The notes below the pieces were generated by a model, which saw nothing but the letters and a program-made list of their open reading frames with translations, did no database searches and was not told the origin of the DNA. The translations under genes and the position numbers were made by a program. From Acorus gramineus (Eukaryota; Streptophyta; Magnoliopsida; Acorales; Acoraceae): DNA of 64,000 nt. Below, in pieces: positions 32,433 to 44,710 of this stretch (positions are counted from its first letter, which is position 1; each line of letters starts with the position of its first letter). The DNA lies in assembly GCA_030737835.1 (NCBI GenBank), contig CM060848.1:11536878-11600877 (forward strand), read 5' to 3'.

Positions 32433-34975
32433 TCACCTGGAGTCTGTACTGTCCAGCTTCTCGCAAAGCTTGAACCCGTCTGTACTTTTTGCCTTCCCTT
32501 CTTCAGTAAAAAAGATATACTCAAAGGTGGGGTAACTCAATGATGGTCTATGCTCTCTCGATGATATCTTCATCGAAATCTCTGTAGTCTCTGACTCTCT
32601 CGATGACCTCTGCATCAAAATATTTGTCTTTAACTCTCTCGATGACTTCTTCACCGGATTCTCTGTCTCTGACTAATGGCACTGCTCCCCCTGCTCAAGA
32701 GCTTCCTATTCTAAATCTTCATCAATGTCAGGTATCTCTGGCACCTTATTAAAGTCTTTGTTTTTCATCTTCTCCCCATATATAGCCAGCTGAATCGGAG
32801 AGAGAATCGGTGTCAAATCTGCAACACCACCAACTGATTTCGGAACCCCATCAAAATATTCAATAGTCTGGTTTTCGTAGAAGACCACATCCCTGTGCTG
32901 AACAATCCTCTTCGTTGCTGGATCCCATAGCCTATAGCCAAACTCTTCATTTCCATAACCAATGAAGATACATAAGGCTGTTTCATCAAGCTTTTGTCTC
33001 TCCTCTTTTGGTACAAGCGCCCAAGCTTTACATCCAAAGACCTTCAGATGCGAATATAAAACCTCATTACTGGACCAAACCTTCTCTGGAATCTCCATAT
33101 CCAAAGGAACTGATGGTGACTTGTTCATCAAATAGCAGGCAGTCGAAATAGCTTCACCCCAGAAGGTTTCAGGCAATCTAGCCTTCTTCAAAATACATCT
33201 GACTTTCTCAACAATAGTGCGATTCATCTGTTCTGCGACACCATTGTGTTGTAGAGTACCGGGCTCAGTCCTTTCGTGTCGAATCCCATGACGTGAGCAA
33301 TAATCACTGAACCTCCTCAAACTGTACTCTCCTCCATTAACGGTCCACGGTGACTTCAACCGTTTTCCTGTCTCCCGTTCCACCATGGCATGAAAGTGCT
33401 GAAAGTGCTCAAACACCTGATCCTTTGTTCGTAACAAGTAAACCCACACTTTCCTAGATGCATCATCAACAAACGTAGCAAAATACCTATTGCCACCAAG
33501 CGATTCAACCTCAAACGGACCATAAACGTCAAACTGAATCAAGTCCAAAATATTAGACTTCTTTTTCGAACATCTATCGAAAGAAACTTTATGATGCTTT
33601 TCAATCAATCAGTAATCACAAGAGCTAAGAGACATACCATTGGTAAAGGGAATGTGAGACTTCTTTACCAGAACTTGTAGCTCCTTCTCGCTCATGTGAC
33701 CAAGCCACCTATGCCATAAATCCAGAGACGAATCTTCTTCAGCTGCATTCATTCCATCCTTGCACACTTTTATCTTTGTCTTGTAAGAAGTATAGCATGC
33801 CTTTCCTCTAGAAACAACTAGCGAACCCTTGGTGAGCTTCCATTTTCCATTGCCGAAGTGATTTTCAAATCCTTGGTGATCCAAAGCGATCACAGAAAGC
33901 ATATTGAGGCGCAAATCAGGAACATGACGAATATCTTTCAAAGCCAATGTGTGTCCTACATCAGTGCGTATACACACATCACCAATTCCTGCAATCTTTG
34001 AGTGACTAGTATTTCCCATCTTCACAATGCCAAAGTCTCCTGCCCTGTACGAAGTGAAGAAATCCATCTTAGGAGTCGCATGATAAGACGCTCCCGTATC
34101 AACTATCCACTCAGTATTCTGATCTGCAAGATGCGGGCATTTTTCTTCTCCGAAAGAGAGAGCTACAAACTCATCCGTATATGCAGTCGCCACGATGTTC
34201 TTGTCGTCATCTTTCTTCTTCTGATAATTTTTCTCATTTTGTTCTCTTTTCCAAATTCGGCAATTCCTCTTGAAGTGATCGGCTTTACCGCAATGGTAGC
34301 ACGCGTTTTCTTCAGACCTTGACTTGCTTTTGTACCTGCCATGACCTTCTTGTTCTCGACCATTGCTCCTCCCCCTGTTATCTGTGACAAGTGCTTGTGC
34401 ATCATCTGTACCTGTTGATTTTCTTCTTGTTTCTTCATTCAACAAGCAGCTCATAACTGTACTCATAGACAACACACCATCTGGAGCAGAATTACTCAAT
34501 GTGACAACTAACGTCTCCCAACTATCTGGCAAAGATCCCTAAAGCAGTGGTGCCTGTAACTCATCATCCAAAGTCATCTTCATATTAGTCAACTGATTCA
34601 CCAAGCTCTGAAACTCATTTAGGTGCTCTGCAACACTGTCACCTTTGAACTTTAAATTCACGAGTTTCCTGATTAAAAACGCTTTATTCCCCGCAGTCTT
34701 TTTCTCATATAAAGACTGAAGTGTTTTCCATAAAGAGTGTGCGTTCGTCTCATTCGCAATGTGATGGAATATTCTGAGATCAATCCATTGTCGAATATTG
34801 ACAACACATTTTCTATTCAACTTGGTCCAGTCTTCTTTTGTCATTTTTTCTGGTTTGCTTTTATCTCCTTCAATTGGTTCAAACAAATCCTTACAGTAAA
34901 GGATGTCCTTCGTCTTGGGCTCATCAACCAATTGGAACTATTCAAATCAATCATCTTGCCGATGGAATTCTCCAT
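32433..34975 (-). pseudogene. Copia gag-protease-integrase, interrupted, RT/RNase H deleted
   Basis: The probable start is the ATG near 34975 (MENSIGKMIDLNSSNW). A frame change near 34930 is needed to reach DILYCKDLFEPIEGD. Gag runs to a TAG at about 34536-34538, then continues with GSLPDSWETLVVTLS. The CCHC knuckle CYHCGKADHFKRNC, protease WIVDTGASYHATP and the H-C region LWHRWLGHMSEKE follow in 33609-34532. A TGA near 33606-33608 interrupts the CDY-C zinc motif. Integrase (32706-33608) has FVDDASRKVWVYLL, NGGEYSLRRFSDYC and GTLQHNGVAEQMNRTI, so the D and E of the DDE core are recognisable. After integrase the frame stops, and only a short tail with repeated SSRE units (32520-32690) and GFKLCEKLDSTDSR precedes the polypurine tract. 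Confidence 0.87.
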
Positions 34976-35004
34976 AACTATCTCACACAAATAAATTCAA
35001 CATT

Positions 35005-35016
35005 GCTCTGATACCA
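35005..35016 (-). promoter_or_regulatory. Primer-binding site for initiator tRNA-Met
   Basis: Minus strand reads TGGTATCAGAGC, 2 bases from the LTR end at 35019. Confidence 0.92.
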
Positions 35017-35018
35017 CT

Positions 35019-36143
35019 TGTTGGGATTTTTAACAATTTTATTTGTGTGAAATAAATAATAATAATAATCACGGAATAAATTATACGAAGCCAAATCAAT
35101 CACCGACGCAATCAGAAAAATATAAAAGCAAACAACCACAAAGAAACACCCAATTTAACGTGGTTCGGCGTAAGCCTACATCTACAGGACACTCCAGCAA
35201 CAATCCACTATATCAAATAATAATGATAATAATATCCTCTAAAGTTTTGCCCAAAACTTGAGGAATACATGATGAAAGAGGGATACAGGGTTACCTCAAT
35301 AAAACCCTAAATATTCTTTCAAATAATATGAAGAATCCAACCTCGATATAAATCGGAATCCACATAAGAATCTGAAGAAGGAACAACTCTTCTTCTATTT
35401 CTCTCCCTCCTCTCTCCTCTCTTTCTTCTTCCTTTGCTATCGAACCTGAACACACGCCGCAACCTTTTTTTTTTTCTTTCTGTCCGTGCGTCAATCACAA
35501 AGGAGAAGCCCTAAGGCCTAGTTTGGCATGGGGATAAGGGGTTGGGATAAGAAAAAAATTGGGTTAAATCACTTGTTATCCCTTATGGCATAAAAAAAAT
35601 GAGGATAAAGTATGGACAATTGTCCACATTTTGATATAAAAAATGGGGATAATTTATTCTGAGTAAAAGGTATAACAGACTTTGTCCTAGTTTTTTATCC
35701 CTATTTTGTAAAATTGAAATAACATTGATGACTACTTTTCCCAAAAAAAAAAAAACCAAAACAAAAAAAATAAAAGAATATGTTCCACTAAACAACATTA
35801 ATACCCCCATTAATAGGAATGATAGATTTGACATTTTTTAAAAAAATTTAAAGTTATCTCATGTTTGATCCAAATACAAGATTGAGAATAAGAACACAAA
35901 AAATGAGGATAATAAAAAGCATTGACAAATGCAAATCTTGATAAAAATAGTGAATTTTTTATCCTTATAAATTAGGTTAACTTATCCTAAAAATTTATCT
36001 CTTTACCAAACTAGGCTTAAGAGAATATTAAATACCCTCCATACCGTGTGTGCATTAAACATGCATGGCCCTATGCATGGGCCCTCATGGGTTTATTAAT
36101 TCTCAATTGGGCTGGACCCAATAATGACCCACAAAACCCCACA
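35019..36143 (-). repeat. 5' LTR interrupted by a MITE
   Basis: Starts TGTTGGGATTTTTAAC. Colinear with the 3' LTR except for the insert at 35515-36017. Confidence 0.87.
35515..36017. mobile_element. Harbinger/Tourist-type MITE (503 bp) inside the LTR
   Basis: TIRs are GGCCTAGTTTGGCATGGGGA and, from the other end, AGCCTAGTTTGGTAAAGAGA. TAA flanks both sides (35512-35514, 36018-36020), while the uninterrupted 3' LTR has a single TAA at the corresponding CCCTAAGAGGG site. A 3-bp TWA duplication is diagnostic of PIF/Harbinger elements. Confidence 0.92.
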
Positions 36144-36149
36144 CTAACT

Positions 36150-37110
36150 TGAGTGTCAAATATATTATTTTTTTTACAGGGACGCCCCTTAATTCCCTCA
36201 TTAGCGAAGGATCAAGTTAGCAAGTGGTATTGTTAGAATGATAATTTTTAATATTTTGTTTGATTAAATGTCACATGACACATTTCACCATCGTGGACAG
36301 TTGATCATCCTTTGATAACAAATATCTTAACCATCGTAACTAATCCACGTTATTATGATACAGATTATCCATGTGACCTGTTGATCCTCTAATGGTTATT
36401 GATTTTCTAATGGATGTTGATACTCCATCTTCAGCATTTCAAATCAACTTTTGTTAATTAATTTGGTTGACCAGATTCCACTAACTCTCTCTTTACTTAC
36501 CCATCATCCAAATTGTCCATAAGAATATGTTTCAGCTGTGATAATAGGCATCAAATTTTCTCTATGCCTTGTAACAGATCCATGTTTTTTTTTTAATTTG
36601 TTTGTGATCATTGTTTATCTTATCAGCTGAATTTAAAACAAAAAAAAATCATACTTGGTTGTCCAATTCTGATTTGGCTATTCAAGGTGTCTAGATTTTA
36701 TAAACTGCACGATGTACATGTGTTGTGAATTATTACTTTGTGTATTGGGGACTTGGTCTTCTTTGGTTGCTGCACTAGAAACCTTTTTGAAGGTTTGGAA
36801 GCACAATCTTCTGAAACATTCCAAGAGCCAGTTTCATTAATTATTAGTCTAATATTGCAACCATAGCACATTGATTTGGGAAATCTTATCTGATGGTATC
36901 AGAATCATTAAAAGAAGATGACCTCCTATTATGTTGGGGGAGTTGTGAATTTTAACATTGTTATATATTTAGGGGGTTTGGTTCCCTGGACCACATTATA
37001 GATCTGCATGAGGGGGTTCTATCGGAAAAAATATTCTTTTATAAGAATGATTTATACTATAAATTTTTTAATCCATGAACTTCTACTTATTGAAATATTT
37101 TTCAAACTCA
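36150..37110. other. Unassigned sequence, LTR-like at its start
   Basis: CTAACTTGAGTGTC and CAGGGACGCCCC near 36144-36190 are words common in plant LTRs and may belong to an older element. The rest is AT-rich without features. Confidence 0.3.
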
Positions 37111-37121
37111 TATTAATCCAT

Positions 37122-37350
37122 GGTTAGTGTTTGGTTGCGCGATTGCACAGCTTTTGCGACTGCAGGAAGCTGACTCTGCAATCGTGCAATCAAACAGTTT
37201 TGCAATCGCAGCTTCCTGTAAACAGAGTTCAGGCAAGTAATGCCTAAAAGCTGTGATTTGAGAAAGCTGTGGGAGACAGCTTCTTGCAGATCAGTTTTAA
37301 ACACAGCGATTGAAAAAATCAGTTTTGCAATTGCGTTACCAAACATTACC
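37122..37350. mobile_element. MITE with long TIRs (229 bp)
   Basis: Left GGTTAGTGTTTGGTTGCGCG and, from the right, GGTAATGTTTGGTAACGCAA are inverted, followed on both sides by ATTGCA. Several GCAATCG words lie inside. The TSD is unclear, so the superfamily is not assigned. Confidence 0.7.
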
Positions 37351-38079
37351 TCACAAGTTAGAAAAATGAACTTTTGTTGGTATATAAGGAACTTCATTTT
37401 TATTAACAAATATGATTAATTGACGCATCGCATGTCTTCGAAGATTGCTTAAAACAGGGTTTGGATGATTATGTTTTTACAGGGAATTAAAAGTTGTAAA
37501 AATATTTTCAAATGTCTAAAACTTTGAATGATTGATTAAAAAAAAATGGACTCAATTTTTTAGTTATAAATGCCAACTGTATAACGATTTTTCAAAAAGA
37601 TGGCAAAGCATACTTCCTTAAAACCAATTTTCAAAAACCAAAAATAAAAGGTTATGACTACATTCCCAAAAGAACCCTTGGTTCTATATGAGCCCTTTAA
37701 CCTTGGCTTTTTATCAGTTGGGTCTAAGAAATTAATATTGTAAATTGTGACTAGAACCGCCAAATTAGAAGTTCATGCGTGACATGAATTATAGATCCGG
37801 AGTTGATGAATAGATTTTTCAAATGAGTTGATCAAATAGATTATATAATTAAGGAAGAATCCTTGATTGAGTTCCAGGAGTTCATTCTCATCCACTGTCA
37901 TCTCTTTTTCTTTTTTTTTCTTTTTCTTTTTTGAGAAGTCATTTCTTCTGCAGTTTCAAGTTCTTAAATGGCCATCAGAAAGCAAAGGTTTCATCAACCA
38001 TCTGAAGGTAGGTGTCCCGATGATGATGATTTAGAGATGGAAAATGGTAAACATATTTTCTATTGAAAAATGTTAGACA
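37351..38079. other. Unassigned AT-rich sequence
   Basis: A CT/T-rich run lies at 37900-37935. No gene is seen. Confidence 0.4.
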
Positions 38080-38288
38080 TAATCTGTAGCGACTCTGACT
38101 TTTAAGCCATAATTAACCTGCTTTTATGGTATATTTAGCATTCCAAATTTGTAATAATTTGGCATGGTTAGATTTCTCATTTCGTTGGCTTTCCAACGCT
38201 TCTTACGGATCATAAATCAGATGCGTATAGATCAAGTTATGGACCAAACAGTAATAAGGGGTCAGACTGTGTCTCACGGATCTTATAG

Positions 38289-38401
38289 GTGCCGTCGGGC
38301 ACCTGGGCGACAGATCCTAAAGGAGCCGTCGGGAACCTGGGCGACGGATCCTGGTAGTGCAGTTAGGAACCTGGGCGACAGATGCAATAGGAGCCGTCGA
38401 T
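38289..38401 (+). repeat. 34-bp tandem repeat in the solo LTR
   Basis: GCCGTCGGG-type anchors at 38291, 38325, 38359 and 38393 are each followed by a CCTGGGCGACRGAT block. Related GAGCCGTCGG words recur at 39716-39760. Confidence 0.88.
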
Positions 38402-39467
38402 ATGGAAAATCGTATTTTCAAAAATGGAGCCATTTTTGGAAAGAACAGGTGCATTAATCGAGATTAATGCAAATCATTGGCGTCGTAATTGTTTTCCCAC
38501 GTGTATGAGAGGCTTATAAATCTTTTTTCCTCTCTCCATGCATTGAAACCCTAGAAATTTCAAACCCTAAAGTTTTTCCCTTGACGTTTTCGGCGAAATC
38601 ATTGAGGAGCTCGAGAAGGGATTTGATCAGCGATTTCTTGTGAGTAATACCCTCGATTTATGAAGAGTTTTGAATATGCGATAGTTGCTTTAGAGGTCTT
38701 TTATTTTACAACTTCGTTTTTAGGTTTTTCAAGCAAAAAGAATGAGTTTTCTTCTTGGTTCTTAAAGTTTTTCATGAGATTTCGGGTCCCTGTGATATCA
38801 TGATTTTTTGTGATGTTTTACAAGGTTTTGATGATGCTATTAGGCCTCTCATGTGTAGATTCAGGTTTATGGATTTTCTTGAGCTTTTCTTCTTGGGTTT
38901 TCATAAATCTTGATATAGTTGTGTGATTTTTGGGTCCTTATGTTTTAGCTATGAAATCGTGAAGTTTTCAAAGTAAATTACATGTCTTTTATGTTAAACG
39001 AATAGGGTTAATATATATATCATGCCTAGGTTTGGTCATTTAACATAGAAACATGTTATGAATTGTTTAAAGTCTCGTTTTAACCCTTAATTGCCTAGAC
39101 CCGAACCAATATGTGTTTTCATGATTATTTTGGAGTTTTATCATAAAATTGACGTTATTGTTTCTTCATATAATAAGTCGATGGTTTTCAAAGATTTTTG
39201 GATAAGTTTTTAAGCGTTATTATATACGTTTTATAAATCCTTAAAGAGTTAAGGTTAAAAATAATAGGATATCATGTTAGGTATAATAATACCTTACTTG
39301 TCATGATTTTCAAAGGATGTTGTAAAGTATATTCAAATTCTTGGGTGTACCGAGTATTTTTAACGTTTCATTGATATTTTTCCGTTTCCCATGAATTAGG
39401 GTTTTGAACCTATTTTTGTTCATACGATCTTTGGCCTATCTCCTAAACGTTTTTACGTTGTTTTACC

Positions 39468-39470
<3 letters not shown>

Positions 39471-39527
<57 letters not shown>
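39471..39527 (+). repeat. (TA)n microsatellite
   Basis: About 28 TA units within the solo LTR. Confidence 0.9.
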
Positions 39528-39531
<4 letters not shown>

Positions 39532-40136
39532 TATCTAGGATTTTTCAAAGATGTTTTAAACGAGTTATTGGTTTATTTAATCAGATCATCGTACGCATGA
39601 TTGGATTTCTTTGATATGAGTTCTTACTGTTTATATCGTTTTGAACGACTCGCGTAGGGTTTTCGATGATAGAAAGTACTAGGGTTTCATGCTTCTGCCT
39701 CGGGATGGCTCCAATGAGAGCCGTCGGGCATGTTTCGGACGGCCCCTTTGGGAGCCGTCGGATTGGTTAGAGACGACCCCTTTGGGAGTTGTCAGTTTTA
39801 GTGTGTATGGGTTCCATTAGGTTCCGTACTATTTGCACATATTGCGACCGAGTTGTATCGTTTCAGGACTGGTTAAGTTGACTTAAACTTCTGGTGTTAT
39901 TCGTTGGACCAAAGGTGAGTGGGTCTAGTCTCTATGTAGATTTCGAAACTATTTATATTTATCTCATGACTGCATCATGCCTATTTTATGAATAAAATTG
40001 TTATTTTGATTATGGAATACATGAGCATGACACCATGATTTTAAGGTATTATTTTACGTATAATCTATATTGAAGACTATGTTATTCTTGCATGCAAATT
40101 ACTGTTTGATAAATTGATCTTGCATGCATATCATCC

Positions 40137-40270
40137 GTTTGCGTGACACCTGTCTGCGTGACATCGTCTGCGTGACGACCGGTTTGTGTGACCTAGTCCA
40201 GTGGGAACTTGTCTACATGACGCCTGCGTGACGAAGCTCTAGATGGAGCACATTTTGGCTGCGTGCCATA
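40137..40270 (+). repeat. Short GCGTGAC repeats
   Basis: Irregular 15-20 base units such as TCTGCGTGACATCG within the solo LTR. Confidence 0.6.
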
Positions 40271-41100
40271 CAAGCATGCGTGTCTGTTGCATCATACACA
40301 TCATGTAGTTAGTGTTGTGATTTGTGACTATTCCTCTAAAGAGATGCATTATGTTTTATCGTTACACTTGTGAAAAAATATATGTGTGTGTGTTATATTC
40401 TACTCGTTTTGGATTTTATGGGATTGCTCTTTAAAATTATTACTATTATTATTATTGAGATGCTATAGGTCCATTCACTAAGCGCGTGGTAGCTCACCCC
40501 TCTTTGTCCAACCTTTTAGAGTAGCTGTTGGTGATCGTCGCTCGTGGTGAGGCGTTGACGATTTAGTTTGTGTTTTATCTTCGTTGCATCGTAGGTGTCG
40601 AATAAGCCTTCTTCTTGGCATGTAGTGGACGTCCTTAGCCTTATCAGCAAAACCAGAGGAATTATTATTAGTATTAAATAAAGAACTCATGTGTATTCAT
40701 TCAAACTTAAGAATGAATTATTGAGATCATGTGGTTGGTTTATGTTTTAAATCCTGCAAGTATTTTATGAGTTGATTTATATTACTCGATATATTGTAGA
40801 TTGTTTACGTAACGCACCGTATCGCATGCCTTCACTAAAGATAATGGGTATGGGAGTGTTACATAATCCCATTTACAACCTCATATGTAATTCACACTTT
40901 TAAATAATATAACTCATCTAATGAGTTATATATATTCTATATAAAATGTGAAGTATACAATCCCATGAATTAAATAGACCCTTTTAATTTTATTTTTTAA
41001 AATGGGATAAGTACCTCGTCAAACGTGTTAGCTTCAAGTACATAGGAGTATAGGACTGCAAGCAGAGCAGTACATGAGACTGTGTGTAATAATTTCTTAA

Positions 41101-41835
41101 GGGAAAAATTAATGTAACTCCTAAAAACTTATCAAAATCAGAAAAAATCCTTGTAAAATTGTAACTCTTCTCATGTCCCTATCTTATTAGATAATATTTA
41201 TTTAAATCCCTATAACTATCTAGATATATGGTTAACCCTAACCAGGCATGGTAAATTACTGTTATACCCTTTTAAAATTTATTTTCTTTGTTGAAAAAAA
41301 TTGATATAACTCCCTGAAACTTATGAAAATCGAAAAAAGTCCCCATACAATTTAAAAATCATTTTAACTCCTTGAAATCTTCTTAAAATCACAAAAAGTC
41401 TATGTGATTATCTAAAAATATATACTGATTTATTTAAATTTTATTAAACAAATTATAATTTTATAATCAATGTGTTATGCTCTTTGTTGCTAGTAACTTT
41501 GAGTTGAAAATATATTATAGAATTTTGATTTAGTTTTTAAATTGTTTTCTCTAATTATGTAATGGAGTTGAGAAAGCTATAATTTTGTTTGTTCAGTATC
41601 TGTGATGAGATTGAGAATGTAAAAATGTTGAAAAATAACTCGATTTTATAGATCAAATGAGATTCGACGACTATTTTTTTACAGTTGATGATGACATTTC
41701 AGGAGATGGGGATGCTGAAATATGGTGGGGGAATTTTTGTCTTACAAAATGATTAAATCTGATTTTATAAAATTTGTAGGGACTCAATCCGATTTTAGTA
41801 AGTTTCTAGGAATATATTTGGAAATACTTTTGACC
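41101..41835. mobile_element. Mutator-type MITE-like element
   Basis: The left end GGGAAAAATTAATGTAACTC resembles the left end of the element at 54864, which has a 9-bp TSD. Within it, CCTAAAAACTTATCAAAATC pairs with the complement of the right end (CCTAGAAACTTACTAAAATC). An inner copy of the same motif lies near 41300. No TSD was confirmed. Confidence 0.5.
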
Positions 41836-43884
41836 GGTAACTAAATTCATTAACCATATATATTTTATAGGGACCTAGGACAATTTTCTAATTTTAGAAT
41901 GTCTTCTTCTAATTTTAAGAATATTTCATAGAATTAAAAAGAATTTTTTCATTTTTTAATTTCATATACTTCATTAACCGCTTGTGCTCGCATTAACAAA
42001 GTAAAAATATTTCGCTAGTTTTACATATTCTATAAGTGAATTTATATAATTTACTAAAGCATATATTTCATAATTTATAAAAACATATAGAGATGATATA
42101 TATTAGTTGAGGGAAAATAAAACAGGTGTGAATAGAATTATCAAGTACAAGTTGACAAAAGCTTTCAAAGGGCCAATAATTGCAGTATAATAAGGATGGG
42201 AACAATAATAAAAGAATGTGGGGGCTCATAGATTTTTATTTTTATTTAAAAAAAAAAAAAAGTTGGGGAGGGTGAGTGGAGAGATGGTGGGGTGGGCTTT
42301 TCCATGGTTTGTAGTCAATGGAGTGAGTGCAAATCTTTCTATGGTGACTATGTATGGCAAACACTATGAAAACTGTAACCATCTGTTCTTGAGAGAAAAG
42401 AAAAAAAGGTGTCAAAACATTTGAGCCCACAAAAAGGGATCAAATGCTGTGAGTGGGTCCTTTGTAGCTATGGTGATCTTATATTCCTCATAAATGGGTT
42501 CTTCCCGCTCCAATCAATCATGTATGGCTAATAATAATAAATAAGAAAAAGAGTTTTTTCTTTTATGTTTTGGATTCCTTGCTACATAAGCCCATTATAT
42601 ATGTCCTATTCATAAGTTCCATTAGGTGTCAACATACTATTGGTTTCTTAGTTGACTTTTACAAAAGAGTAAAAAAGCAAAATACAAAACTACCCTTACT
42701 TAAAAACACATGGTTCAACGCTTAAACCCTCTTTTTTCGGTTACAGTTTCGTCTTCCCCATCCATCTCGTGAGCCAAATTTGGATTTTCAAATTCTTTGG
42801 AGTTTCTAAAAACGGAAATCACAAATCAAATCACACCAACAATCTCTTCCCATTTCGTCTAAAACAACCTAAAAGACCTAAAATCTATTTGCAACTTAAC
42901 TTTCAACAATTTTTTCAACATTTTCTTCGTCTGATTGTTAATCCCCTGCCAAAAATGGGTATTCAACGTTTTTTTTCAAGATGCTTTTGTTGCTTTAAAT
43001 GATCATTCGAATCCAAAAAAATCATAGAAAATTTATTCTCAATTGATATATTAGTTTTTCTATGATATGTGAAAACAATTTATGAATGATGTGAAGAACT
43101 ATATGAATCAGTTGTTATTGAAAATTTTTAGTAACCCCCCAAATCTATTTTAGTTAAAAATGCTTTATAATGTATAAATTGCTGCTAAATTTAAATCTGA
43201 TGCACCTATTGAAAGAATGTAACTGACTTTTTTTTTTTTATTATGTTTACTGTGTGTATTTGAATGTTGCAGGTGTGATTGTGACATGATGTATGTGAAA
43301 TCATTAACTAGTTGTATATGTAACTGATTAATTGAAGTATGTAGCTTATTTTTTTGGTTATATGCATTTCCCTGTTTGTTTGATGTAAACTGACAATGGG
43401 TGAATGTAATTGTTATTTGATTAAAGTAACTTACTTTTTGTTATGTGAAACTGTTAATTTAAAAAATGCAATCGACTTGATATTGAATGTAACTTACTTT
43501 TCAAAAATGTAGTATGTGTGTATGTCATGATATATCTGGAGTCTTCAGTACTTGGATATGTAAACTAACAAAATTTAAATATTGTAATTAACATTTGATA
43601 TATGTTATTGAATTTTTTGTTATATATAACTAACTACTATAGAACGTAATAAACTTTTACTCAGCAAAAGTCAATTCTGATACCATACAGTAAAATGTAA
43701 ATGAATTATTATAAAATGTAACTGAATTCATGAAGTATTTCAACTGTATCAAATTGGAAAAAATCATATCAGTGAAGGAAGCACCACAACAACCTCAGTT
43801 TTCGTACGTATATTTACAACTTTACATGTTCAAAACTGCAATATAATAAACCCTTTAACAAAATTCATTTTGGTTGAATTGCAG

Positions 43885-44071
43885 GATGGACTGTGTGACA
43901 ATGATCATTTATATTATGAGACAATATGCCATTCATGAGGAATTGTTGACAAACATGATAAAGAATACATGCACATACGTTAGAGCACACCTCATCAAAA
44001 ATTTCCTAAATGACAAAAAGAGAACAGACACATATGAGGATCACAAAGTTAGAATAATGCAGTTTGATTAG
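43885..44071 (+). pseudogene. Possible Ulp1-like (C48) protease C-terminal remnant
   Basis: A splice-acceptor-like TTGCAG precedes MDCVTMIIYIMRQYAIHE, which resembles the region around the catalytic cysteine of Ulp1-type SUMO proteases (normally D-C-G). The glycine is absent here and the frame ends after 65 codons. Plant Mutator-like elements of the Kaonashi type carry such domains. The match is short and the call is tentative. Confidence 0.35.
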
Positions 44072-44530
44072 TGACTCTGAGTGTTTAGTCATGTATATAT
44101 GTGGAAAATTTGTCATGTATATGGGTGCAAAACAAATTTTGAAAGAAGTGAACATCTTAAAAATATATTGTGATGTGTTTAAATAAAAAAACTATAATTT
44201 CTTATGCTTTTTTATGTTTTGAAGAATGTAAAGCAATTTGTATTTGGTTGTTTGTAACTAATATAGACTATGATTTATGCTAAATGTATCTAAAATTTGA
44301 AATATATAGCAGGATTGTTAGTTACATAAATTTGTAACAATGTAAGTAGTTTAAACTAAAATGTAACTAATTTTTTAACAATATAACTAGCAATTTTAAA
44401 ATGTAACTAAATTATGATAAATGTAACTCAGTCTCTCGAAGAGCACATTACAAAACTTTTTAGAAATCAACAAAATGGTTACAAAACATGTCACTGGACA
44501 AGAAAATAAATGCTAAGGAACATAAAGGAA

Positions 44531-44710
44531 TCACAAAGCAGCAGATCCAATAGTTTCACCAACATCTTGCACATTGCAATTTTCAAAAATCTTCACTTGC
44601 TTTCTCTTTGGCTTGAAAACCTTAGATGTCTTCATTTTCAATGGTAGCCGCTCTTTACTTCGACCCTTGATTGGAGAGTGAACAACTTAGTCTGGCGATG
44701 ATTCTTCGCC
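44531..44710 (-). pseudogene. Possible FAR1/Mutator transposase C-terminal remnant
   Basis: Minus strand reads SPIKGRSKERLP, KPKRKQ and ENCNVQDVGETIGSAAL before a stop. This resembles the C-terminal pattern of FAR1/MULE proteins (P-x-K-GR-xK, basic stretch, C-x2-C, GH, C) with several cysteine and histidine ligands lost. One in-frame stop precedes it. Weak but consistent with its position inside a Mutator-like element. Confidence 0.3.

Larger units (their letters stand above)
31765..36143 (-). mobile_element. Copia retrotransposon with two LTRs but no RT/RNase H
   Basis: Minus-strand order: 5' LTR (36143-35019), primer-binding site, gag, protease, GAG-pre-integrase, integrase, short tail, polypurine tract, 3' LTR (32386-31765). 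The LTRs are 622 bp and, after subtracting a 503-bp MITE and its 3-bp duplication, 619 bp. Flanking 5-mers CAATA and CTAAC do not match, so the TSD is lost or the ends come from different insertions. Reverse transcriptase and RNase H, which follow integrase in Copia elements, are missing. Confidence 0.88.
38085..40863. mobile_element. Solo LTR of a Ty3/gypsy-type retrotransposon (2,779 bp)
   Basis: Begins TGTAGCGACTCTGAC and ends GGGAGTGTTACA. TAATC flanks it at 38080-38084 and 40864-40868, a perfect 5-bp TSD. No gag-pol sequence is present between the ends. The length and the TGTARCG start fit long chromovirus LTRs of the Tekay kind. It contains a 34-bp tandem repeat, a (TA)n tract and short GCGTGAC-type repeats. 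It arose by recombination between two LTRs. Confidence 0.9.
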
